NCBI GenBank assembly: GCA_029931975.1
Contig: JAOZQY010000003.1
Location: forward strand, 64,497-128,496
Length of the DNA stretch: 64,000 nucleotides
Source: Bacteroidales bacterium
GTDB lineage: Bacteria; Bacteroidota; Bacteroidia; Bacteroidales; GCA-2748055
Direction of reading: 5' to 3'
In this document: one piece after another, positions 17,715-26,817 of the stretch
Layout of the letters: each line of letters begins with the position of its first letter
Numbering within the stretch: the first letter of the stretch is position 1
Notes under the pieces: generated by a model
What the model was told of the DNA's origin: nothing
Databases searched by the model: none
The model's input: only the letters and a program-made list of their open reading frames with translations
Program-made: the position numbers and the translations under genes

Positions 17715-19122
17715 TTCCTTTTACTATGGTGATAACCGTATAGAAGAGAATCTTCAAATCTACGAACAAAGACATATTCTCAATATAGAGGATATCATAC
17801 CTGAGTCTCTTAATCATCTCCTCCACATTTTCAGCATAACCGTATTTAACCTGGCCCCAGGAAGTGATTCCGGGCTTTACCTTGTGCAGGTGAATATAAT
17901 GAGGTGCCTCAACTGTTATCTTATTAATAAAATATGCCCTTTCGGGCCGTGGGCCCACCAGTGCCATATCACCTTTAAGTACATTGATAAAATTGGGAAT
18001 TTCGTCAAGCCTGTGTTTGCGCATTAGCTGCCCGAAACGGGTAACCCTGGGATCATGCTTTGAAGAAAGCTCAGGCCCATTTTCTTCTGCATTGTGGTAC
18101 ATGGAGCGAAATTTGAAGATCTTAAATTCCTTGCCAAACCTTCCTACCCTATCCTGCTTATAAAGAATGGGGCCCCGTGAAGAGAGCTTTACTCCAGTGA
18201 TCAGGAACAGATTCAAAGGCGTTAAAACGATCAATGCCAGGATGGCAATCAGTTTATCCATCATCTGCTTCACATTTACCTGCCAGGCAGGCATCAGATC
18301 ATGACTCACCTCCAGCAAGGGGGTTCCAAAGATGGTTGTACTTTTTACTTTCCCGGTCAGGATATCCGTCATACTCGGAATGGCACTGATCCTGATATCG
18401 AGCAGGGAGAGCCGGCTAACAATATCCCCTATCTTATCATGTTCGAAAGGCTCCAGGGCAATAATTACTTCTTCCACCTGATGCTTCCTCAAGATGGCCT
18501 CCATGTTTTCATGCCCCCCAAGATGGGCTATCTGGTCCTGCAGCTGGTAGTGCTCCTTCTTGTTCACATTAATAAAACCAAGAATCTCATATCCACTTGA
18601 CTTTTTTTGATCAAGAATATCCAGGTAGACATCCACAGCATTCTCATTGCTGCCAATCATAACCGTTCTAAAACCGATTTCACGTTTATGAACCTTGGCA
18701 ACCATTCGGCTGGTAATGATCATTCTGGGAATCAGAGTGAAGGTGAAATGCAGAAGGAACAATGTGAAAAACAGACTGTAATAATTGGTATAATTTAATA
18801 TGGTATCATCCAGAATGAGCAAAAAGAAAATAATAACTACTCCCAGCAGTGAACTGAGCAGAGTACGTGTGAAATCGTCCAGCCGGGAGCGGTGGAACAT
18901 ATTCTTATAAAAACCTGTAAAGTAATAAAGTAGGATCCAGGCAAATGGAAGCCCTATCACACCTCCCCAGAATCTGGAACCAAAAGTAATGGGGACTTCA
19001 GTTCCAAAAACCTGAGGTTCTATCTGAATCTTTCGAAATAGATAAAAAAGAACCCAGGCCGCCAGAGCAGCCAGGAAGTCAAATAGGATGTACAGTAATC
19101 TCTGCTTCTTATTATTTTTCAT
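17704..19122 (-). CDS. Polyprenyl-phosphate sugar-1-phosphate transferase (WcaJ/WbaP-like)
   Basis: This initiating glycosyltransferase puts a sugar phosphate on undecaprenyl phosphate to start exopolysaccharide, capsule or O-antigen synthesis. Its 472 residues hold four N-terminal membrane helices (to about 125) and a CoA-binding-like Rossmann domain (about 140-250). One further helix follows at about 285-305. The catalytic bacterial sugar transferase domain has YKQDRVGRFGKEFKIFKFRSM, RLDEIPNFINVLKGDMALVGPRPE and KPGITSWGQVKYG. No other polysaccharide genes adjoin it. Confidence 0.92.
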   Translation of the reverse strand: MKNNKKQRLLYILFDFLAALAAWVLFYLFRKIQIEPQVFGTEVPITFGSRFWGGVIGLPFAWILLYYFTGFYKNMFHRSRLDDFTRTLLSSLLGVVIIFFLLILDDTILNYTNYYSLFFTLFLLHFTFTLIPRMIITSRMVAKVHKREIGFRTVMIGSNENAVDVYLDILDQKKSSGYEILGFINVNKKEHYQLQDQIAHLGGHENMEAILRKHQVEEVIIALEPFEHDKIGDIVSRLSLLDIRISAIPSMTDILTGKVKSTTIFGTPLLEVSHDLMPAWQVNVKQMMDKLIAILALIVLTPLNLFLITGVKLSSRGPILYKQDRVGRFGKEFKIFKFRSMYHNAEENGPELSSKHDPRVTRFGQLMRKHRLDEIPNFINVLKGDMALVGPRPERAYFINKITVEAPHYIHLHKVKPGITSWGQVKYGYAENVEEMIKRLRYDILYIENMSLFVDLKILFYTVITIVKGRGV

Positions 19123-19217
19123 TCAAACGATCGACCTCTATTACTAATAACTAAATAGTACCCCGGATAATTGCATTAACTGTCAAAAAAACTCTAATTA
19201 TGTTAAAGAATATCCCC

Positions 19218-19225
19218 TATATTTG
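19218..19225 (+). promoter_or_regulatory. -7 promoter box before pcm
   Basis: TATATTTG is an exact TAnnTTTG box. No clear -33 TTG is seen at the right distance. Its last three bases are the TTG that would otherwise look like an alternative start codon for pcm, which decides the start in favour of the ATG at 19235. The 5' leader would then be only a few bases, or absent. Confidence 0.55.
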
Positions 19226-19234
19226 TCCATCAAC

Positions 19235-19885
19235 ATGGAACAAGAAGATAGCTTTAGACATAAGGGATTGAGGAAGAAACTGATAGACTCCGTCAGACTG
19301 AAGGGGGTCAGCAATGAAGATGTACTGGAAGCCATGGGACGAGTTCCAAGGCATCTTTTTATGGACAGCAGTTTCATAAACTTCTCCTATAACGACAAGG
19401 CCTTCCCCATCGCATCGGGACAAACCATCTCTCAGCCCTACACCGTTGCATTTCAAACCGAACTGCTGGAGGTGAAAAAGCACCATAAGGTCCTGGAAAT
19501 CGGAACTGGCTCGGGATATCAGACAGCTGTATTACTGGAACTTGGCGCACGGGTTTATACAATTGAAAGGCAGCGCCAGCTCTTTCTTGATGCCCAGAAA
19601 AACCTGGGGCCACTGAACTATAAGCCCATCTTTTTTTATGGTGATGGTTACGAAGGATTACCGTCTTATCAGCCCTTTGACAGAATCCTTGTCACCGCTG
19701 CGGCTCCTGAGATTCCTCAGCTACTATTAAACCAGCTGGCCATTGGAGGAGTCCTGGTGATACCTGAAGGAGGACGGGAGGGTCAGAAAATGATCCGGGT
19801 AGTCAAGGAAAGTACGGACAATTTCCAGCGCAGTGAGCACGGACATTTCTCCTTTGTTCCCCTGTTAAAAGGTAAAAATAATTAG
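19235..19885 (+). CDS. pcm: Protein-L-isoaspartate O-methyltransferase
   Basis: This SAM-dependent enzyme initiates repair of isoaspartyl residues in aged proteins. It has 216 residues from ATG 19235. The substrate-binding PIASGQTISQPYTVAFQTELL segment and the SAM motif EIGTGSGYQTAVLLELGARVYTIER are both present, followed by ILVTAAAPEIPQ. It is cytoplasmic. The MBL hydrolase gene follows after 1 base, so the two form an operon. Confidence 0.93.
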   Translation: MEQEDSFRHKGLRKKLIDSVRLKGVSNEDVLEAMGRVPRHLFMDSSFINFSYNDKAFPIASGQTISQPYTVAFQTELLEVKKHHKVLEIGTGSGYQTAVLLELGARVYTIERQRQLFLDAQKNLGPLNYKPIFFYGDGYEGLPSYQPFDRILVTAAAPEIPQLLLNQLAIGGVLVIPEGGREGQKMIRVVKESTDNFQRSEHGHFSFVPLLKGKNN

Positions 19886-19886
19886 T

Positions 19887-20531
19887 ATGCTATCCCTAGA
19901 ATCACTTGTATTCAATTCCTTTCAGGTTAACACCTATTTGGTCAGAGACGAGAAAGGAAACTGTCTGGTCATCGATCCGGCTTTCTATTCACCAGATGAG
20001 ATTAAGGCTTTTGACCATTACATTTCCAGGAATAAATTAAGCATCACTGGCCAGGTAAACACCCATTGCCACGTGGATCATGTCCTTGGTGTCAGGTACA
20101 TGCAGGATAAATACAAATGTCCGCTGCGTGCACACCCCAATGAATCGGAGTTACTTGGAAATGCTCCACTGATGGGCGATATTTACGGACTTATTGTTGA
20201 ACCCATTTTCGGAATTGATGAACCACTAAATGATCATGATACCATCCTGGTTGGAGAAGAGTCTCTCAAAGTCATCCTTGTTCCCGGACATTCACCCGGC
20301 AGCCTCTCCTTCTACTCACCTGAAGGAGGTTTTGTAGTAACGGGTGATGCCCTTTTCCAGGGAAGTATCGGACGCACCGACCTGCCCGGTGGAGATTACG
20401 ATACCCTGATCAGTTCCATCCAGAATAGATTGTTGACCCTTCCCCCGGAAACCATTGTTTATCCCGGACATGGAGATCCAACAAGTGTTGGAGAGGAGGC
20501 TTCAGGAAACCCCTTCCTTACTATGGCTTAA
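19887..20531 (+). CDS. Metallo-beta-lactamase fold hydrolase (glyoxalase II-like)
   Basis: This 214-residue MBL-fold protein carries THCHVDH near residues 58-64, GHSPGS, TGDALFQGSIGRTD and a final YPGHGDPT, which together give the two-metal site. The pattern resembles the stand-alone glyoxalase II-like branch, which hydrolyses thioesters or related substrates. The C-terminal glutathione-binding domain of true GloB is absent. The exact substrate is unknown. It is 1 base after pcm. Confidence 0.88.
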   Translation: MLSLESLVFNSFQVNTYLVRDEKGNCLVIDPAFYSPDEIKAFDHYISRNKLSITGQVNTHCHVDHVLGVRYMQDKYKCPLRAHPNESELLGNAPLMGDIYGLIVEPIFGIDEPLNDHDTILVGEESLKVILVPGHSPGSLSFYSPEGGFVVTGDALFQGSIGRTDLPGGDYDTLISSIQNRLLTLPPETIVYPGHGDPTSVGEEASGNPFLTMA

Positions 20532-20571
20532 GAACATGATTTCCTTCAACATTTTTAAGCGAAGGTTTCTT

Positions 20572-20579
20572 TATATTTG
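20572..20579 (+). promoter_or_regulatory. -7 promoter box before gcvP
   Basis: TATATTTG matches TAnnTTTG exactly, 45 bases before the gcvP ATG. No clear -33 TTG was found upstream. No glycine riboswitch-like structure can be recognised in the short space between the preceding stop and this start. Confidence 0.45.
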
Positions 20580-20623
20580 CGCTTCTATACTCATACCCTA
20601 TTGTATAAAGTTTTACTCATTTT

Positions 20624-23494
20624 ATGAAATCTGATCCATTTAGTCAGCGCCACCTGGGACCCCGGCAGACAGAAATTGAACTTATGTTGGAATTCATTGG
20701 AGTTAATTCTCTGGAAGAACTTATTAGCCTTTCCGTCCCCGCCTCCATACTGAAAAATCAGTCCATGAAACTGCCGGAAGCACTTGATGAACAGAGCTAC
20801 CTGGAAAGAATGAGGAAAATTGCAGGCAAGAACCTGATGTTCAGAACCTATATGGGCCTTGGATATTATAATACTATTCTTCCTCCGGTTATCCAGCGCA
20901 ATATCCTGGAAAATCCAAACTGGTATACATCTTATACTCCCTACCAGGCAGAAATTTCCCAGGGCAGGCTTGAAGCATTGCTGAATTTTCAGACCATGGT
21001 AATGGAACTGACCGGTATGGAAATGGCCAATGCATCCTTACTGGATGAAGCCACTGCTGCAGCCGAAGCCATGATCATGTTTTTCAATGCCCGATCCAGG
21101 GCCGCAACAAAGGAAGGCAGGAATAAATTCTTTGTGGATGAAAATATTTTCCCCCAGACAAGAGCTGTTTTAGTGACCAGGGCTGAACCACTGGGTATTG
21201 AGTTGGAATTTGGCTCGTACCAGGAAAACAAGCTGGAAGGCTCCTACTTCGGAGCCCTGATTCAGTATCCTGCTGCTGATGGAGAAATCAGGGACTATGC
21301 CAGTTTTACACAGCTGGCTCATGAAATGGAAGTGGCTGTGGCTGTGGCCGCTGATATTATGAGCCTGGTGCTACTGACTCCTCCAGGCGAATGGGAAGCT
21401 GATGTGGTGTTGGGTTCCACACAGCGTTTCGGAATCCCCATGTTTTATGGTGGTCCACATGCAGCCTATTTTGCGTGCAAAGAAGATTTTAAAAGATATA
21501 TGCCAGGCCGTATTATCGGAATATCAATTGATGTGAATGAAAAGCCGGCGCTACGCATGGCTCTTCAGACCAGGGAACAGCATATCAAGCGGGAACGTGC
21601 CACATCCAACATCTGTACGGCCCAGGCCCTGCTGGCCAGCATGGCAGGCATGTATGTAGCCTACCACGGTCCTGAGGGATTAAAAAGAATTGCCTCCAAC
21701 ATTCATACCGGAGCCGCCTACCTGGCATCTCAATTAAATGAACTGGGTTATAAGCTGACACACGAGAATTTCTTTGATACCATCAGGGTAGAACTCCCAT
21801 CGGGCCTGAAGGTGGATGAGTTCAGGAAGCTTGCCGAAGAGAAGAAGATCAACTTTTACTATCCCGACGACACCTCCGTTCAATTATCAACAGATGAAAC
21901 CACATTGGAAGAGAGGCTCAATGAGATCCTGGAGGTCTTTTCCTTGGCGGTAAAAAAAGGAATCCATTTCCAGGAAAACCTTGACCCATGCATTGTCTTT
22001 AAACAGGAATGCGCCAGGATATCCCCCATTCTACCCCAGGATACTTTTCATCGGTATCGCTCCGAAACAGACATGATGCGTTATATCAAAATGCTGGAAC
22101 GGAAAGATATTTCTCTGACCCATTCCATGATCTCCCTGGGATCGTGCACCATGAAACTAAATGCGGCATCCCAGCTGATGCCGGTAAGCTGGCCCGAATT
22201 TGCATCTCTGCATCCTTTTATTCCAATTGACCAGACGGAAGGATTTCATCAACTGATTAATGAATTAGAGCAGGCATTGAAAGAGATCACCGGTTTTGAA
22301 ACCGTCTCATTTCAACCCAATTCGGGGGCTGCAGGAGAGTATACAGGACTGATGGTGATCCAGGCCTATCATAAGGACAGGGGCGATACCCGGCGAAATG
22401 TGGTCCTGATCCCAGCATCCGCTCATGGAACCAATCCTGCCAGTGCAGTGATGGCCGGTCTGGAAGTGAAAGTGGTGAAATGCGATAAGCACGGAAACAT
22501 CGACGCAGGGCACTTAAAAGAGTTGGCTGAAGAACACAAAGAGGTGCTTTCAGGCATTATGATCACCTACCCCTCCACCCACGGAGTCTTTGAGGATAAC
22601 ATCCGGGAAATTATAGGAATTGTGCATGATTGCGGTGGACAGGTCTATATGGACGGAGCCAATATGAATGCCCAAGTCGGTCTCACCAATCCGGCTTTTA
22701 TCGGGGCAGATGTCTGCCACCTGAACCTGCACAAAACCTTTGCCATCCCTCATGGTGGTGGCGGACCCGGCGTTGGCCCCATTGGTGTGGCAGATCACCT
22801 GGTGGAATACCTTCCAACCCATCCGCTGGTAGAAACCGGAGGGATGAAAGGTATCAGCAGCGTAGCTGCTTCACCCTATGGAAGCGCAGGGGTGCTGGCT
22901 ATCTCCCATGCATATATCAGGATGCTTGGTACAGAAGGACTCACCCAATCGACTCGAATAGCCATCCTTAATGCCAACTATGTGGCAGCTTCCCTGAAAG
23001 ATTACTATGACATTCTCTATACGGGCACAGAGGGAAAGGTGGCCCACGAGATGATCTTGGATTGCAGAAAATTCAAGACCCTGGCCAACATCACCGAAGC
23101 CGATATTGCAAAACGACTGATGGACTATGGATTCCACGCTCCCACCCTCTCCTTTCCGGTACATGGAACCCTGATGATGGAACCCACTGAGAGTGAATCC
23201 AAAGCTGAATTGGACCGCTTTATCCAGGCCATGATTGATATCCATAAGGACATCATGGAGATCGCTGACGGAAAGCTGAAAACCGAGGAAAGCGTTTTGA
23301 GACATGCACCCCACACAGCAGAGATGCTGCTTGCTGAAAACTGGGACCGAAGCTACTCCAGAGAGAAGGCTGCTTTCCCCCTGTCCTGGGTAAAGGAGAA
23401 TAAGTTCTGGCCTGCGGTAAGCCGCATCAACGATGGTTACGGCGACCGCAACCTGGTATGTTCCTGTGCCCCCATCGAAGCATACCGGGAGTAA
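20624..23494 (+). CDS. gcvP: Glycine dehydrogenase (aminomethyl-transferring), P protein
   Basis: This PLP enzyme decarboxylates glycine and loads the aminomethyl group on the H protein of the glycine cleavage system. The 956 residues form the fused single-chain type with both halves. It opens with FSQRHLGP, and the first half has MGLGYYNTILPPVIQRNILENPNWYTSYTPYQ. The PLP Lys is in LNLHKTFAIPHGGGGPG near residue 704, and GSAGVLAISHAYIRMLG lies towards the C-terminus. gcvT and gcvH are not adjacent, so this gene is unlinked, as is common in the phylum. Confidence 0.97.
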   Translation: MKSDPFSQRHLGPRQTEIELMLEFIGVNSLEELISLSVPASILKNQSMKLPEALDEQSYLERMRKIAGKNLMFRTYMGLGYYNTILPPVIQRNILENPNWYTSYTPYQAEISQGRLEALLNFQTMVMELTGMEMANASLLDEATAAAEAMIMFFNARSRAATKEGRNKFFVDENIFPQTRAVLVTRAEPLGIELEFGSYQENKLEGSYFGALIQYPAADGEIRDYASFTQLAHEMEVAVAVAADIMSLVLLTPPGEWEADVVLGSTQRFGIPMFYGGPHAAYFACKEDFKRYMPGRIIGISIDVNEKPALRMALQTREQHIKRERATSNICTAQALLASMAGMYVAYHGPEGLKRIASNIHTGAAYLASQLNELGYKLTHENFFDTIRVELPSGLKVDEFRKLAEEKKINFYYPDDTSVQLSTDETTLEERLNEILEVFSLAVKKGIHFQENLDPCIVFKQECARISPILPQDTFHRYRSETDMMRYIKMLERKDISLTHSMISLGSCTMKLNAASQLMPVSWPEFASLHPFIPIDQTEGFHQLINELEQALKEITGFETVSFQPNSGAAGEYTGLMVIQAYHKDRGDTRRNVVLIPASAHGTNPASAVMAGLEVKVVKCDKHGNIDAGHLKELAEEHKEVLSGIMITYPSTHGVFEDNIREIIGIVHDCGGQVYMDGANMNAQVGLTNPAFIGADVCHLNLHKTFAIPHGGGGPGVGPIGVADHLVEYLPTHPLVETGGMKGISSVAASPYGSAGVLAISHAYIRMLGTEGLTQSTRIAILNANYVAASLKDYYDILYTGTEGKVAHEMILDCRKFKTLANITEADIAKRLMDYGFHAPTLSFPVHGTLMMEPTESESKAELDRFIQAMIDIHKDIMEIADGKLKTEESVLRHAPHTAEMLLAENWDRSYSREKAAFPLSWVKENKFWPAVSRINDGYGDRNLVCSCAPIEAYRE

Positions 23495-23515
23495 GCTTAC
23501 CCCAGGCCAGCTATG

Positions 23516-23875
23516 CTAAGCCTCAGCCGGCTCCTCCACATTTCTGGGAGAGAGGAAGAGGAAGTTGTCGCAGATAACCTCCGTACTGTAGTGCTTGTTA
23601 CCCTCTTTGTCGTCCCATGAATTGGTGGAGATCTTCCCCTCCACATAGAGAGCATCTCCTTTTTTAACATACTGCTTTACAATATCTGCAGCTTTGTTCC
23701 ACACCACAATCCGGTGCCATTCGGTGCGGCGAACCTCTTCGCCTTCCTTATCGCGCCAGACTTCATTGGTGGCCAATGGAAAGTTCGCCACAAAAGCCTC
23801 CCCTTCCCGTTCCGATACCCTGGGTACCTCGCCCACATTTCCAACGAGGGTGACCCGATTTACTCCGTATTTCAT
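23516..23875 (-). CDS. ssb: Single-stranded DNA-binding protein
   Basis: This 119-residue OB-fold protein opens YGVNRVTLVGNVGEVPRV. It continues with ANFPLATNEVW, TEWHRIVVWNKAADIVKQYVKKGDALYVEGKI and NSWDDKEGNKHYSTEVICDNFLFL. It is shorter than the usual 150-180 residues: the acidic tail is brief (EEPAEA) and the partner-binding DDDIPF-type tip is absent. It may therefore be an accessory Ssb rather than the main replication protein. Confidence 0.9.
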   Translation of the reverse strand: MKYGVNRVTLVGNVGEVPRVSEREGEAFVANFPLATNEVWRDKEGEEVRRTEWHRIVVWNKAADIVKQYVKKGDALYVEGKISTNSWDDKEGNKHYSTEVICDNFLFLSPRNVEEPAEA

Positions 23876-23998
23876 AATACTTCAGATTTGATTACATGGG
23901 TTAATGTGATAAGAGGGGTGAATATCGTGGCCACCTTTTAGAGTATATATGCAATGCGGATACCCTGAAAAATCAAAGAAAAAATGTCTTAAATGGTA

Positions 23999-24006
23999 TA
24001 TATTTG
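23999..24006 (+). promoter_or_regulatory. -7 promoter box before the cold shock gene
   Basis: TATATTTG is an exact -7 match located 95 bases before the ATG. It implies an AT-rich 5' untranslated region of about 85-90 bases. Long leaders are common for cold shock genes, where they control message stability and translation. Confidence 0.55.
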
Positions 24007-24100
24007 TCTTTCAGAAGAATAATTAAGCATTAATCCAATAAAACAAATTATCTTTACAGTTGTTATTACATTATATTAAGTATCATTTTAATTAAAAGTT

Positions 24101-24292
24101 ATGAGTAACGGAACAGTAAAATTCTTCAACAATGTAAAAGGTTTTGGTTTTATCAACCCTGAAGAAGGAGGTAAAGACGTTTTTGTACATCAAAGCGGAT
24201 TAATCGACGAAATCACTGAAGGTGACAAGGTTAGCTATGATGTAGAAGAAGGCCCAAAAGGACTTAGCGCTACAAATGTCAAATTAGTATAA
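24101..24292 (+). CDS. Cold shock domain protein
   Basis: This is a 63-residue single cold shock domain that binds single-stranded RNA and DNA as a chaperone. RNP-1 KGFGFI is at about 13-18 and RNP-2 DVFVHQS at about 26-32. It is transcribed alone between its own promoter and a strong terminator. Bacteroidota genomes carry several Csp paralogues, so a cold-specific role cannot be told from the sequence. Confidence 0.93.
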   Translation: MSNGTVKFFNNVKGFGFINPEEGGKDVFVHQSGLIDEITEGDKVSYDVEEGPKGLSATNVKLV

Positions 24293-24320
24293 TATATACT
24301 TTGACCCTACGGCATTTTAC

Positions 24321-24342
24321 AGCCTGTCAGTTTTGACAGGCT
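24321..24342 (+). terminator. Terminator after the cold shock gene
   Basis: AGCCTGTCA (24321-24329) pairs perfectly with TGACAGGCT (24334-24342) around a four-base GTTT loop. Including the last stem base it is followed by seven T. Confidence 0.92.
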
Positions 24343-24418
24343 TTTTTTATGCCCAAAAAGTCCTGTGGAACCTTTTTTCCTGCTATTTTTATACTGAATT
24401 TTAAACCTAAAAACGACT

Positions 24419-24616
24419 ATGGCATATAGCGAAAGTGCTGGAAGGCTTAGAAAAATGATTGAAAAAGCCATTGATGATCAAAAAATTACACGTGACGAGA
24501 TGGATTCCATTTTGAATATTGTCACAGAAGATGGTCATGTTGATCCACAGGAACAAGCCCTGCTTAATCAGCTTCAGGAGATGATAGAAAACAGGACCGT
24601 GAAATATATTTTGTAG
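24419..24616 (+). CDS. Small helical protein, unknown
   Basis: This 65-residue acidic protein is predicted to be fully helical. ITRDEMDSILNIVTEDGHVDPQEQALLNQLQEMIENRTVK has the look of a paired helix-loop-helix with an EF-hand-like or TerB-like DGHVDPQE turn. It has no signal peptide and no membrane segment. The ATG at 24419 follows a short AT-rich spacer after the Csp terminator. I recognise no function. Confidence 0.6.
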   Translation: MAYSESAGRLRKMIEKAIDDQKITRDEMDSILNIVTEDGHVDPQEQALLNQLQEMIENRTVKYIL

Positions 24617-24638
24617 TTTTTTTCAGATAAGCCCTTGC

Positions 24639-26108
24639 TTACTTGCTCTCATGAGCCGGTTTCAGCGTCCAAAGCTGCATACGCGTCATCTCAGCCAGCT
24701 GCGACATATCCAGATCTTTTCGGTGTACGATCCACGTCTTGTAGCTCTCCACTTCTGAGAGTATGGTCTCTTCATGCTCCTTTGGATAGGGATCAAAGGG
24801 GATCAGCTCATAGGTATCCTGCTGCTCCTGCCGGGCCAAGTCTATGTAAACACAGCTGAACAGGTGGATCAGGGATCCTGTACCGACACCCCCCTCCCCA
24901 ACAAAAAGCTTTGAAGGAAGGTGACCCTGGTTGAGTATGACATCCCGTGAGCTTGCTGCCAGTTCAAAGACTTCTTCCATGGAAACCATTGAAATTACTG
25001 GTGTTTCAGGTGGCATACCCATGGGTCCGAGTGGACTTTCGCGATTAATTTTCCCGGGCATTTTCCCATTCTGATCATACTTCTGAAGCGATTGTGCCAG
25101 TGCTGAAAATACCTCTGCAGGGGAATAAACATCATCATATACCACCTTTCCGGTCAATCTTATGTTCTCAGCAATTCTCAAGAGATCCTTCCTGTTAATA
25201 AAGTCAGGTTGATAGGAAAATCGCTCCATAAGATCACTTATAGTGACAACCTCAATGCTCTTCTGGTCCTTAAGAAACTGCATGAGCCTTTTAAAATTTT
25301 TTCTGGCAGTCAACATGCTTTCAGCTGGCCGAAGTACAGGAGGCATGAGGCTGTCCCTTTCCGGATTGGCTCCTTCGTAGAAATTGAAATCCCAGAACTG
25401 CTCCGCTCTGATCTTGGTGGGATGACAAGCAAAGAATGAAATCATATCCACCCCCTCAATATCCCATAAGAAGTTCTTCTTCAGGCTGTCAAATACAGGA
25501 TTAAACAGCTCATCCCGGTAATATACATCATCAAATGCACCGTAATCGCCATGGAAATTCAGGGCGTTGCAGAACCAGACCGCGTGTTTTCCAGGTAATT
25601 GGACCGGCGAATAAACATAGCCCTTTCCCATCTGGCCCAGGGCATATACCAGCTGCGGACCGTATGATCCTCCGTGTCGGGCCAGGGTGCTTACCGGAAC
25701 CCCAAATATTCTTTCAAGCTCCTCAAATCCCAGTGTCTCATTTTTGAGCATCGCCTGTACCCCCTGGTCCCAATCTGCATACTCCAGGATCTCAGTGACT
25801 GTTGGGTGGATGGAGCCCAAATTGGTATGGCTTCCAATATCGTGAGCGGCCATAGCCTCTATCACATCCTGCCGTCCCCGTTCTTCCAGCGAGCGCGCTT
25901 TCTCCCCGATCACAAAAAATGTTCCTGTGACCCCCACCTCTGTCATGATCTCAGCCAGCCAAAGAGGAATATCATCCACACTATCGGCTACAGGAGAGAT
26001 ATAATCTTCCACGTCAAAAACCACTGTTACATATGTAAGTTCCGGAGTTGTACAGCTTTGCATCAGAGCAAAGAACAGACAGGCTAGCCATAGATAATTT
26101 TTTCTCAT
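24639..26108 (-). CDS. Polysaccharide deacetylase-family lipoprotein
   Basis: This 489-residue protein starts at the ATG at 26108, which gives a signal peptide with lipobox MQSC; a longer upstream frame runs through pseudogene remains and is rejected. The NodB-like domain begins VTVVFDVEDY, where the second Asp is the likely metal ligand. SHTNLGSIHP supplies the His-x-His ligands and ARHGGSYGPQ follows. The C-terminal 250 residues are helical and unassigned, with a repeated theme of periplasmic cofactor-like binding. It probably de-N-acetylates a glycan in the envelope. The substrate is unknown. Confidence 0.8.
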   Translation of the reverse strand: MRKNYLWLACLFFALMQSCTTPELTYVTVVFDVEDYISPVADSVDDIPLWLAEIMTEVGVTGTFFVIGEKARSLEERGRQDVIEAMAAHDIGSHTNLGSIHPTVTEILEYADWDQGVQAMLKNETLGFEELERIFGVPVSTLARHGGSYGPQLVYALGQMGKGYVYSPVQLPGKHAVWFCNALNFHGDYGAFDDVYYRDELFNPVFDSLKKNFLWDIEGVDMISFFACHPTKIRAEQFWDFNFYEGANPERDSLMPPVLRPAESMLTARKNFKRLMQFLKDQKSIEVVTISDLMERFSYQPDFINRKDLLRIAENIRLTGKVVYDDVYSPAEVFSALAQSLQKYDQNGKMPGKINRESPLGPMGMPPETPVISMVSMEEVFELAASSRDVILNQGHLPSKLFVGEGGVGTGSLIHLFSCVYIDLARQEQQDTYELIPFDPYPKEHEETILSEVESYKTWIVHRKDLDMSQLAEMTRMQLWTLKPAHESK

Positions 26109-26239
26109 GACCCTTTTACTTGTAAGTAAATAAATTTGAATCAGAAAAGTCTCCTTACCATTGGGTAAATCCGGACATACCACCTGCAACATATGGATGC
26201 TACTGAATCTGTAAAAACTCTCAGGATCTACATGATCTG

Positions 26240-26736
26240 CGAAACAACAGGCTTGCAAGCAGCCCAAGCAGAGCAAAAAAAAGCAAGCAACAGGTTCAAA
26301 ATAAACAGGGGGCAATTCCCTAAAAAATCCTGAAACCGATCAGCAAAGCGCCGATCAGGGTACGAATCCAGAGTGCAATTGTTCCTGCACCTGTAGCAGT
26401 AGTCTCCGTAAAGCCAGGTACCTCCCGGGCAAACAGGGGAAAAACGTCTGTGATTTTATAACCGGCACAGGGAATAATCTTTTGATACCCTGGATCACTT
26501 CGTATATGGGAACACCTGAACTTTGCGGAGATCTTTCTGGAATAAACAGCCATACCATCCACCCCACTCCCTGGTGCTACGGATCATTGCCACAACCCCG
26601 TAAACAGAAAACCATTTAGTAAAGTAGAACGACATACCCGAGCCAGTACAAATGGAAGAAGAAACGCAGATTCGCCGGCAATAATCAGTGTTACAAGTAT
26701 AATGGCCCTCCTCTTTTTCCCAATGCCCTTGTACAT
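26240..26736 (-). pseudogene. Decayed MFS transporter
   Basis: On the minus strand an ATG at 26736 opens a typical MFS first helix (KKRRAIILVTLIIAGESAFLLPFVLA) that stops after 50 codons. The next frame continues the family pattern FSVYGVVAMI, then jumps to a mid-protein region (PIYEVIQGIKRLFPVPVI). A further frame reads GYKITDVFPLFAREVPGF and TGAGTIALWIRTLIGALL, like the second half of MFS proteins. A last hydrophobic run, LLLAFFALLGLLASLLF, lies near 26245-26310. At least three frameshifts and large deletions separate these pieces. It is not functional as a transporter. It fills the otherwise empty 26.1-26.8 kb stretch. Confidence 0.72.
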
Positions 26737-26817
26737 ATCCAAAGATATGATTATTTAATTACCTTAAGGGCCCCTGTCTGATACCGATTAATGAATTTGA
26801 TTTTGAAAATATTATCT

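Noticed and set aside
19223..19234. TTG start giving four extra residues to Pcm
   Set aside because: These bases are part of the TATATTTG promoter box, so they would not be inside the message.
20532..20623. Glycine riboswitch before gcvP
   Set aside because: The spacer is only 92 bases, contains an ordinary promoter box and lacks recognisable tandem aptamer structure.
24639..26315. Longer 558-residue frame for the polysaccharide deacetylase
   Set aside because: The extra 69 residues run through MFS pseudogene remains and would hide the lipobox; the ATG at 26108 is preferred.
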